Of a stretch of 64,000 nucleotides of DNA, positions 11,201-20,000 are shown in pieces (positions within the stretch are counted from its first letter, which is position 1; each line of letters opens with the position of its first letter). This DNA comes from Elephas maximus indicus (taxonomy: Eukaryota > Chordata > Mammalia > Proboscidea > Elephantidae), in the NCBI RefSeq assembly GCF_024166365.1, contig NC_064820.1:131336001-131400000 (forward strand), given 5' to 3'. The position numbers and the translations under genes were made by a program. Under the pieces are notes generated by a model, which was not told the DNA's origin, did no database searches, and was given only the letters and a program-made list of their open reading frames with translations.

Positions 11201-13126
11201 AAATCTGCTGCACAAGATTTCTTTGAAGTGTTGAGAAGCAAGGATATCCTATTGCGGACTAAGGTGTGCCTGACCCAAGCCATGGTGTTTTCGATCACCT
11301 CACATGCACAGTAAAGCTGGACAATGAAAACCGAAGAACTGATACCTCTGAATTGCGGTGTTGGTGAAAAATACTTAATATACCACGGACTGCCAAAAGA
11401 ATGAATAAAACTGTCTTCGAAGAAGTACAACCAGAGCGCTCCTTAGAAGCAAAAATGGTGAGACTATGTCTCACATAGTTTGGACATGTTAACCAGAGGA
11501 ATCAGTCCCTGGAGGACGACATCACGCTTGGTAAAGTAGAGGGTCAGCGAAAATGAGGAAGACCCTCAACGAGATGGACTGACACAGTGGCTGCAACAAT
11601 GGGTTCAAACAGCAACAATTTTGAAGACGGCACAGGACCGGGCAGTGCTTCATTCTGTTGTGCACAGGGTGGCTATCAGTCAGAACCGGATCAAAAGCAC
11701 CTAACAACAGCAGCAACAATTGTTGTGCTATACGTAAGTACAGATGCAAATAAATTAAATTATACAGTGATTCAACTGGACCTTTTCCAAGCAGAAGTAA
11801 GACATCTGAAGACATCTCTGGGACCAATTCAGTTCCTACTTTCTAAAGTTCCACATAGAATTTGCCAATTTTAAAGCCACAAATTCTTATTTCCACAACA
11901 AATACAGCACTTAGTTCTCCTCGCCTGGCCACCTGAGTCGAGGCTGATGGAAAATGTCTATCTTCACATAATAAAGGCAGCTAAAGTTTATCAGACTGCT
12001 GTGTGCTGTACGCACCAATGAAACCTTACAGTGGTGTACTAGAGATGAGAACACTATGGCATCAAGGCTAAATAACTTCTTTCAGGTCACTCAGCGGCGA
12101 CGCCAGGATCCTAACGTGGGTAGCCTGAACTCAAAAGCCCTCAGAAAAAGCTTACTACCTAGTACAGCAACCAAGACAAACTCTCATCTAAAAAATGGGA
12201 AAGCTAACACAAAACCTAGTGTAGCAATACCACATGACGAAGTAGGTTGAGTGAGAATACAGACGACCAGGTTTCTGAAAGAGTGACGAACTTCACCTCT
12301 AGGCCTCAGTTTCATTTATTCAGAGCAGAGTTGGGGGAAAAGAGCGCCAAGAGTTACTTCTGGCCAACGTCCCCAAACCAAACTCGCTGCAGTCAATTCC
12401 GATTCATAGCGACCCTACAGAACCGAGCAGAATTGCCCCACAGGGTTTCCAAAGCTGTAATCTTTACGGACGCCGACTGCCACAGTTTTCTCCCGGAGCA
12501 GCTGGTGGGTTCGAGCCTCGGACCTTTCCGTTAGCCGGCGAGCGCTTACCCAATGCGCCACCAGCGCTCCTTCCAATGTACCCAGGTTCTACATTTTCAG
12601 CAAAGTCTGCCCTTCCGGGACAATCCTGCGGCGCTGGAATTGTGAAGCCCTTAAGTTTAGAAAACGAAAAGCAGCGCAAAGTCTCGGCGGAGGAAACCAC
12701 CGCTTGCCCGCTCTTCCAGGAAGCCGCGAGGCCCGCGGGCCCCGCCTCGCAACAAAAGACCGGGCCACAGTCCGCCCAAAGCACCGCCGAGCACCGCCCC
12801 CAGCAGCCCGAGTTCCACGCGTCAGCCGGGTCCTCACCTGACCACCGCCGCCCCGCGCGCCCCCGCCAGCCACTGACCCTCACTACCGCCGCCATCTTCG
12901 CCCAGCACTGCTCTTCGTAGCACGGAGCTCCGCGCTCCTGGACTAGGGACGCCAGCCCGCCCCTCACCCACGCTGCAGCCGGGGCTCCACGCTCCTGGCC
13001 CAGAATCACGCGCCCGCCCTTCACACTCACCGGCACCTGTAGCGGCTTGTCGCTCGGCGCGACCGTCATGTCGGAATCCGAGTCGGAAAGCTGCCCATCT
13101 TCCATGGCACCACCATCCTGCGCCAT
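2144..13126 (-). CDS. PHAX: PHAX, phosphorylated adaptor for RNA export (5' part, three coding exons)
   Basis: PHAX bridges the cap-binding complex and the CRM1 exportin on capped U snRNAs in the nucleus and promotes their export. Joining 13126-13031, 5491-4881 and 2264-2144 gives one open frame of 276 codons. Visible in it are a start [12 protein letters not shown], an acidic Ser-rich stretch [12 protein letters not shown] (residues 64-75), basic NLS-like clusters KRKR at 80-83 and 197-200, a leucine-rich NES-like stretch around residues 131-140 (ELGILGME), and from about 230 the start of the PHAX RNA-binding domain. Human PHAX is about 394 residues, so roughly the last 118 residues lie left of base 1. 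Introns are 7.5 kb (intron 1) and 2.6 kb (intron 2). The gene is divergent to ALDH7A1. Recognition is from remembered family sequence, not a search, but the match is close over the whole length. No frameshift or stop was seen. Confidence 0.96.
2511..2663 (-). mobile_element. AfroSINE
   Basis: Complement of the short form; TTACTGGATCAT (2498-2509) and CTACTGGTCAT (2664-2674) are a likely target duplication. PHAX intron 2, sense to the gene. Confidence 0.9.
3148..3312 (+). mobile_element. MIR SINE
   Basis: MIR core: AATCTGTGACCTTGCGCAAG, GGTTTCCTTATCTGTAAAGT. PHAX intron 2. Confidence 0.8.
3565..4005 (+). mobile_element. Old L1 3' end, PHAX intron 2
   Basis: Text such as GTTGATTAGTGGTTACCCAG and a decayed tail (TTGAATGATATA) is typical of old mammalian L1 3' ends. 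It lies antisense to PHAX. Confidence 0.65.
4006..4880. other. PHAX intron 2, no recognised feature
   Basis: A+T-rich intron sequence with a short A run (4617-4630). No exon, SINE or clear LINE was recognised. Confidence 0.5.
4881..5491 (-). CDS. PHAX: PHAX coding exon 2
   Basis: The acceptor cacttgcag precedes AAA GTA CTA (K33 V L) and the donor GTGAGCATTT follows ...TCTTTCAG. The exon is 611 nt, 203 codons plus two bases of the split Arg236. It carries the Ser/Asp acidic stretch, both basic NLS-like clusters, the NES-like stretch and a Lys/Glu-rich helix (about residues 155-185). The open frame continues 18 codons upstream into intron 1, but those codons come before the splice acceptor and are not part of the protein. 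Confidence 0.97.
6875..8203 (+). mobile_element. 5'-truncated L1 inserted in the RTE
   Basis: It begins within the C-terminal part of L1 ORF2 ([21 protein letters not shown] reading, PRCPST), then a long 3' UTR and an A-rich tail after AATAAAAATT. Target duplications AAAAGACACCAAAG (about 6861-6874) and AAAAGACACGAAAG (8204-8217) flank it with one mismatch, which fixes the boundaries. The G-rich purine stretch at about 7222-7252 is the usual L1 3'-UTR polypurine tract. A run of A and T at 8086-8117 lies inside the 3' UTR. Confidence 0.92.
9318..10867 (+). mobile_element. Second 5'-truncated L1 inserted in the RTE
   Basis: It starts in ORF2. A 198-codon open frame (9265-9861) joins 18 RTE codons to about 180 intact codons of the L1 ORF2 C-terminus ([19 protein letters not shown], with the Cys-rich segment). 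A 3' UTR with a (GGGA)n tract (about 9915-9944) and an A-rich tail follow. Target duplications AAAAACCTGCCTTAT (9303-9317) and AAACCTGCCTTAT (10871-10883) flank it. The insertion point lies in the RTE polymerase codons for YADD. Confidence 0.92.
10891..11049 (+). mobile_element. AfroSINE inserted next to the L1, within RTE YADD codons
   Basis: This is a tRNA-derived head (GGTGGCGTAGTGGTTAAG, B-box-like GTTCAAATCC), the conserved body ending in a CAACGGCAGTGGGTTTGG tail. It is flanked by TTATGCAGATG at 10880-10890 and again at 11050-11060. That duplication overlaps the downstream target duplication of the L1 insertion, so the SINE came after that L1. Confidence 0.92.
11723..12369. other. PHAX intron 1, no recognised feature
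   Basis: Mostly unique sequence between the RTE end and the CpG-rich SINE. A weak MIR-like piece may lie at about 11960-12130 (AACTTCTTTCAGGTCACTCA). Nothing coding. Confidence 0.45.
12370..12570 (-). mobile_element. AfroSINE, CpG-rich, at the edge of the PHAX CpG island
   Basis: Complement of the long form (GCAGTCAATTCCGATTCATA ... GCGCCACCAGCGCTCC). I count 16 CpGs in about 200 bases, far more than in the other copies here. It abuts the CpG island in PHAX intron 1. Confidence 0.9.
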
Positions 13127-13260
13127 CTTCCCGCGGCGCCGCGCGACGGGTCAGGAGAGCACTTCCGGCGGAGCGGCGGGAACACTAGGCCAGCGGCTGC
13201 CCCTGGGCGCCCCCGCGCGGGGGCCTGTGCCCGCCCGGTAGACTTATCAGCGCTTCACCG
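12480..13260. promoter_or_regulatory. PHAX: CpG island and promoter of PHAX
   Basis: Dense CpG and high G+C run from inside intron 1, across exon 1, to about 130 bases upstream of the start codon. There is no TATA box. On the minus strand an ETS-type CCGGAAGT core lies at 13161-13168, and YY1-type motifs (complement of GCCATCTT) lie over the start codon (13121-13129) and in intron 1 (12888-12899). This fits a housekeeping CpG-island promoter. The transcription start cannot be fixed from sequence but is probably between about 13,130 and 13,200. Confidence 0.75.
13031..13126 (-). CDS. PHAX: PHAX coding exon 1
   Basis: This exon has 32 codons, from the ATG at 13126 to a Pro codon followed by donor GTGAGTGTGA, and ends in phase 0. 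The acidic motif [18 protein letters not shown] is characteristic of the PHAX N-terminus. A second in-frame Met lies at residue 8 (MEDGQ), so the exact start could be either. I chose the first because it sits in a good context and gives the family's usual N-terminal length. The start codon lies inside an AAGATGGCG (YY1-type) motif. Confidence 0.96.
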
Positions 13261-13454
13261 GGCCTCTTGGGTCGATAGTGACGGATAAATCATAATGCAA
13301 AAAATCAGATTACGCCAGTCAAATGAGTCCCGTGTGCCCCCAAGAGTCTGAAGGGTTGTCTTCCAAACTTTATTTTCATGCAAACATAAACATGTATGTG
13401 CCCGGATAGCGGCCTTCTGGAGTTCTGGACTGACCTTCCTGCTTCCGTTTACCT

Positions 13455-13473
13455 CCCCCCCCCCCCCCCCCCC
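13455..13473. repeat. Homopolymer of 19 C
   Basis: An uninterrupted run of 19 C on the plus strand, about 330 bases upstream of the PHAX start codon. It is likely length-variable and a place for sequencing error. Confidence 0.9.
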
Positions 13474-13519
13474 GCAATCCGCTCACTCCATACGTAGTTT
13501 ACAAAAGAACCTTTCAGAA

Positions 13520-14085
13520 AGTACCTGAGGTCCCTGCTCTGCTCAGACCCTCCACGGGCTTCCCTCCACACAGTAACGGCTTAGTTCAGAACACTGGAAA
13601 CACGGCCCCTAGTCTGGGCATCTGGGTGTCGGCTTCTTCAGCTGCACGCTGCTTGTGTATTTGCTCAGGCGCGCTTTGTTCTTTCCGGGCTGAAGGCGTT
13701 TACAGTTGCTATTCCCTTCTCCTTGGAAGCCCCACCTTACACCAGAACCCTCATCCTTTGCATAGGTTGCTTTCTCACTTGATTCAGGTGTATATGATTT
13801 AGTACCACCTTATCTGAGAGGCCTTCTTCGACCTTCCTAACTAAAACAGGATACCCTACTGTTTCTGGAAATCCTGGTGGTTAAGAGCTACAGCTGCTAA
13901 CCAAAAGGTCAGCAGCTAAAATCCACCAGGTGCTCTTCTGAAACCCTATTCTACTATGTCCTATAGGGCTGTACAGGGTTTCTATGAGTTGGAATTGACT
14001 CAACGACAATGGGTTTACTGTCTCTCTGGAACCTTTTGTTTTCTTATTCACAGTATCAGTAGTTATATATGTATTTTATTTTTTG
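13520..14085 (+). mobile_element. L2 LINE, left part (split by the full-length L1)
   Basis: L2-like text (GACCCTCCACGGGCTTCCCT, TTATCTGAGAGGCCTTCTTC) is interrupted by a SINE at 13866-14015. It stops at the big L1, and the matching 3' end (GCACACAGTAGGTGATCAAG) appears right after the L1 at about 21775-21880. This shows the L1 landed in the L2. Confidence 0.7.
13866..14015 (+). mobile_element. AfroSINE
   Basis: GGAAATCCTGGTGGTTAAGA head and AATTGACTCAACGACAATGG tail, inserted in the L2 upstream of PHAX. Confidence 0.88.
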
Positions 14086-17000
14086 TCATTTTTTTAATAT
14101 TTATTGTACTTTAAGTGAAAGTTTACGAATCAAGTCATTCTCTCACATAAAAACTTATGTACACCTTGCTATGTACTCCCAATTACTCTCCCCTTAATGA
14201 GACAGCCCGCTCTCTCTCCACTCTCTCTTTTCCTGTCCATTTCGCCAGCTTCTAACCCCCTCTACGCTCTCATCTCCCCTACAGTCAGGAGATGCCAACT
14301 TAGTCTCAAGGGTCAACCTGATCCAAGAAGCTCACTCCTCACCAGCATCCCTCTCCAACCCATTCTCCAGTCCAATCCATGCCCTAAGAGTTGGCTTTGG
14401 GAATGGTTCCTGTCCTGGGCCAACGGAAGGTCTGGGGGCCATGACCACCAGAGTCCTTCTAGTCTCAGTCGGACCATTAAGTCTGAACTTTTTATGAGAA
14501 TTTGAGGTCTGCATACCACTGCTCTCCTGCTCCCTCAGGGGTTCTCTGTTGTGTTCCCTGTCACGGCAGTCATTGGTTGTAGCCAGGCACCATCTAGTTC
14601 TTTTGGTCTCTGGATGATATAGTTTCTGGTTCACGTGACCCTTTCTGTCTCTTGGGCTCGTAATTCCCTTGTGTTCTTGGTGTTCTTCATTCTCCTTTGA
14701 TCCAGGTGGGTTTGAGACCAATTGATGCATCTTAGATGGCTGTTTGCTGGTGTTTAGGACCCCGGACTCCACGGGCTGCAGAATGTTTTCTTAGTAGATT
14801 TTATTATGCCAATTGACTTAGATGTCCCCTGAAATCATGGTCCCCAAACCCCTGCCCTTGCTACACTGGCCTTCAAAGCATTCAGTTTATTCAGGAAACT
14901 TCTTTGCTTTTGGTTTAGTCCAGTTGTGCTGACCTCCCCTGTATTGTGTGCTGTCTTTCCCTTCACCTAAAGTAGTTCTTATCTACCAATTGATTAGCGA
15001 ATACCCTTCTACCACCCTCCCTCCTCTCGTAACCACAAAAGAATGTTTTCATCTCAGTTTAAACTATTTCTCAAGTTCTTATAATAGTGGTCTTATGCAA
15101 TATTTGTCCTTTTGCAACTGACTAATTTCACTCAGCATAATGCCTTCCAGGTTCCTCCACGTTATGAAATGTTTCACAGATTCCTCACTGTTCTTTATTG
15201 ATGCGTAGTATTCCATTGTGTGAATATACCATAATTTATCCATTCATCCGTCGATGGGCACCTTGGTTGCTTCCATCTTTTTGCTGTTGTAAACAATGCT
15301 GCAATAAACATGGGTGTGCATGTATTTGTTCTTGTAAAGGCTCTTATTTCTCTAGGATGTATTCCAAGGAGTGGGATTGCTGGATGGTGTGTTAGTTCTA
15401 TTTCAGCTTTTTAAGAAAGCACCAAATAGATTTCCAAAGTGGTTGTACCATTTTACATTCCCACCAGCAGTGTAGAAGTGTTCCAATCTTTCCACAGCCT
15501 CTCCAAAATTTATTATTTTGTGTTTTTTTGATTAATGCTAGCCTTGTTGGAGTGAGATGGAATCTCATTGTAGTTTTGATTTGCATTTCTGTAATGCCTA
15601 ATGATTGTGAACATTTCCTCATGTATCTGTTAGCTACCTGAATGGCTTCTTTAGTGAAGTACCTATTCATATCTTTGCCCATTTTTTAATGGGGTTATTT
15701 GTCTTTTTGTAGTTGAGTTTTTTCAGTATCATGTAGATTTTAGAGATCAGATGTTGATTAGAAATGTCATAGCTAAAAACTTTTTCCCAGCCTGTAGGTA
15801 GTCTTTTTACTCATTTGGTGAAGTCTGTTTTTTTTTGGATGAGCATAAGTGTTTGATTTTTAGGAGCTCCCAGTTATCTAGTTTTTCTTCTGCATTCTTT
15901 ATAATGTTTTCTATACTGTTTATGCCATGTATTAGTGCTCCTAACGTTGTTCCTATTTTTTCTTCCATGATCTTTATTGTTTTAGATTTTATATTTAGGT
16001 CTTTGATCCATTTTCAGTTAGTTTTTGTGCATGGAGTGAGGTATGGGTGTTGTTTCATTTTTTTACAAATGAATATCCAGTTATGCCAGCACCATTTGTT
16101 AAAAAGACTGTCTTTTCCGCATTTAACTGTTTTGGGGCCTTTGTCAAATATCAACTGCTCATATGTGGATGGATTTATGTCTGGATTCTCAATTCTGTTC
16201 CATTGGCCCATGTATCTGTTGTTGTACCAGTACCAGGCTGTTTTGACTAATGTAGTGGTATAATAGGTTCTAAAATCAGGTAAAGTAAGGCCTCCCATTT
16301 TGTTCTTCTTTTTCAGTACTGCCTTATTTAATGGGGCCTCTTTCCATATGAGGTTGAGTGATTTGTTTCCCCATCTCATTAAAGAATGTCGTTGGGATTT
16401 GGATCGGAATTGCATTAAATGTATAGATGGCTTTTGGTAGAATAGATGTTTTTATAATGTTAAGTCTTCTTCCTATCCATGAGCAAGGTATGTTCTTTCA
16501 CTTATGTAAGTCTCTTTTGGTTTCTTGCAGAAATGTACTGTAGTTTTCTTTATATAAGTCTTTTATATCTCTGGTAAGATTTATTCCCAAGTATTTTATA
16601 TTCTTGGGGGCTACTGTAAATGGCATTGATTTGGTGATTTCCTCTTCGATGTTCTTTTTGTTGGTGTAGAGGAATCCAACTGATTTTTGTATGTTTATTT
16701 TGTGTCCTGATACTCTGCTGAACTCTTCTATTAGTTTCAGTAGTTTTCTGGAGGATTCCTTAGGGTTTTCTGTGTATAAGATCATGTCATCTGCAAATAG
16801 AGATAATTTTACTTCTTTCTTGCCAATCTGGTTGTCCTTTATTTCTTTATCTAGCCTCATTGCTCTGGCTAGGGCTTCCAGCACAATGTTGAATAAGAGA
16901 GGTGATAAAGGGCATCCTTGTCTGGTCCTGATCTCAATGGGAATATTTTCAGGCTCGCTCCATTTAGGGTGATGTTGGCTGTTGGCTTTGTATAAATGCC

Positions 17001-20000
17001 CTTTATTATGCTGAGGAATTTTCCTCCTATTCCTATTTTGCTGAGAGTTTTTATCATGAATGAGTGTTGAACTTCGTCAAATGCCTTTTCTTCATCAACT
17101 GATAAAATCATGTGATTCTTGTCTTTTGTTTTATTTATGTGGTGGATTACATGAATTGTTTTTCTAATGATGAACCATCCCTGCATACCTGGTATGAATC
17201 CCACTTGGTCATGGTGAATTATTTTTTTGATATGTTGTTGAATTCTATTCGCTAGAATTTTGTTGAGGATTTTTGCATCTACATTCATGAGAGATATAGG
17301 TCTATAATTTTCTTTTCTTGTGGTGTCTTTACCTGGTTTTGGTATCAGGGATATGCTTGCTTCATAGAATGAGTTTGGGAGTATTCTGTCCTTTTCTATG
17401 CTCTGAAATACCTTTAGTAGTAGTGGTGTTAACTCTTCTCTGAAAGTTTGGTAGAACTCTGCACTGAAGCCATCCGGACCAGGGCTTATTTTTGGGGGGG
17501 GGGGAGTTTTTTGATTACTTTTTCAATCTCTTCTTTTGTTTTGGGTCTATTTAGTTGTTCTACCTCTGTTTGTGTTAGTTTAGGTAGATAGTGTGTTTCT
17601 GGCAATTCATCCATTTCTTCTAGGTTTTCAAATTTCAGTATAGTTTTTCATAGTAATCTGATATGATTCTTTTAATTTCAGTTGGGTCTGTTGTAATATC
17701 GCCCCTCTCATTTCTTATTTGGGTTATTTGCTTCCTTTCCTTTTTTCTTTTGTCAGTGTGGCCAGTGGTTTATCAATTTTGTTGATTTTTTTGAAAGGCC
17801 AGCTTTTGGTCTTGTTAATTCCTTCAATTGTTTTTCTGTTTTCTATTTCATTTAGTTCAGCTCTAATTTTTAGTATTTGTTTTCTTCCAGTGCTTATGGG
17901 TTTCTTTTGTTGCTCTCTTTCTATTTGTTCAAGTTGTAGGGATAATTCTTTGATTTTGGTCCTTTCTTTTTGGATGTGTGCATTTATTGATATAAATTGG
18001 CCTCTGAGCACCGCTTTTGCTGTGTCCCAAAGGTTCTGATAGGAAGTGTTTTCATTCTCATTGGATGCTCTGAATTTCTCTATTCCATCCTTAATGTCTT
18101 CTATAATCCAGTCTTTTTTGAGCAGGGTTTTATTCAGTTTCCAAGTGTTTGATTTCTTCTCCCTGCTTCTCCTGTTATTGATTTCCACTTTTATGGCCTT
18201 ATGGTCAGAGAAGAAGCTTTGTAATATTTCAGTGTTTTGGATTCTGCTAAGGCTTGCTTTATGACCTAATATGTGGTCTATTCTAGAGAATGTTCCATGT
18301 GCACTAGAAAAGAAGGTATACTTGGTTGCTGTTGGGTGGAGTGTTCTGTATATGTCTATGAGGTCAAGTTGGTTGATTGTGGCATTTAATTCTTCGTGTC
18401 TTTATTGAACTCCTGTCTGTATGTTCTGTCCTTCACCAAAAGCAGTGTGTTGAAGTCTCCTACTATTATTGTGGAGCTGTCTATCTCACTTTTCAATGCT
18501 GACAAAGTTTGTTTTATGTATCTTTCAGCCCTGTCATTGGGTGCATATGTATTTAATATGGTTATATCTTCTTGGTGTATTGTCCCTTTAATCATTATAT
18601 AGTGTCCTTCCTTATGCTTTCTGATGGATTTAACTTTTAAGTCTGTTTTGTCAGAAATTAATAACGTCACTCCTGCTCTTTTCGATTGTTGTTTGCTTAA
18701 TATATTTTTTCCATCCTTTGAGTTTTAGTTTGTTTGTGTCTCTAAGTCTAAGGTGTGTCTCTTTTAGGCAGCATATAGACGGACCTTGTTTTTTAGTCCA
18801 TTCTGCCACTCTCTGTCTCTTTACTGGTGCATTTAGTCCATTTACATTCAGGGTAATTATGGATAGGTATGAATTTAGTGCTATCATTTTGATGTCTTTC
18901 TTTGTGTGTTGCTGACAGTTTCTTTTTCCCACTTGATTTTATGTGCTGAGTAGGTTTTCTTTATATATTGTCCTTTCCTCATATTTGTTGTTGTTGATTT
19001 TGTTTCTGCTGAGTCTCTATTTCTTTCTTGTATTTTATTATGATGAGTAGGATAGTTTGTCTCCTTTGTGGTTACCTTATTATTTACCCCTATTTTTCTA
19101 AATTTAAAACTAAGTTTTATTTCTTTGTATCGCTGTATATTCCTCTCCATATGGAAGGTGTATATTACATTTCTTAGTCCCTCTTTATTATTTTAATGTT
19201 GTCTTCTTTTATACAATAACCTCGCTCTTACCCTGTTTTGGGCTTTTTTTTTTTTTTTAATAATCTTGCTTTGTTTTTTGGATTTCCCTATCTGGGTTGA
19301 CTTCTGGTTGTTCTGCCTAGTGTTGTAGTCTTGGGTTGATACCTGATATTATTGATTTTCTAACCAAAGCACTCCCTTTAGTATTCCTTGTAGTTTTGGT
19401 TTGGTTTTTATGAATGCCCTCAACTTCTGTTTATCTGGAAATGTCTTAATTTCACCTTTGTATTTAAGAGACAGTTTTGCAGGATATATGATTCTTGGCA
19501 GGCAATTTTTTTCCTTCAATTTTTAAAATATGTCATCCCATTGCCTTCTTGCCTGCATGGTTTCTGCCGAGTAGTCCAAGCTTATTCTTATTTGCTGTCC
19601 TTTGTAAGTGACTTTTCGTTTATCCCTCGCTGCTCTTATAATTCTCTCTTTATTTTTGGTTTTGGCAAGTTTGATTATAATATGTCTTGGTGACTTTCTT
19701 TCAACATCTATCTTATGTGGAGTTCAATGAGCATCTTGGATAGATATCTTCTCACATTTCACGATATCAGGGAAGTTTTCTGCCAAAAAATCTTCATCAA
19801 TTCTGTCTGTATTTTCTGTTATCCCTCCCTGTTCTTGTACTCCAATCGCTTGTAGGTTATTTCTCTTGATAGAGTCCCACATGATTCTTAAGGTTTCTTC
19901 CTTTTTTAAAATTGTTTTATCTGATTTTTCTTCAAATATATTAGTGCCAAGTGATTTATCTTCAAGTTCAGAAATTCTAGCTTCTACTTGCTCAATTCTG

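Larger units (their letters stand above)
5568..11722 (+). mobile_element. RTE (BovB-like) LINE, near full length, split by two L1s and one SINE
   Basis: This RTE lies in PHAX intron 1, antisense to the gene. Its pieces are about 5568-6874 (5' end and apurinic-type endonuclease, including [13 protein letters not shown] and [14 protein letters not shown]), 8218-9317 (linker and reverse transcriptase start, with [10 protein letters not shown] and [10 protein letters not shown]) and about 11050-11722 (rest of the polymerase and the 3' tail). Removing the insertions leaves about 3.1 kb, the same as the uninterrupted copy at 35,229-38,355. Several in-frame stops and frameshifts make it inactive. 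The 3' end runs into AACAACAGCAGCAACA. Confidence 0.9.

Noticed and set aside
12576..12920. 114-codon plus-strand open frame in the PHAX CpG island
   Set aside because: High G+C makes long frames by chance. It is antisense to PHAX intron 1, has no splice context and matches no family I recognise.
12464..13126. 220-codon minus-strand open frame over PHAX exon 1
   Set aside because: After residue 32 it simply reads through the splice donor into G+C-rich intron 1 and a SINE. The next exon joins in frame at 5491.
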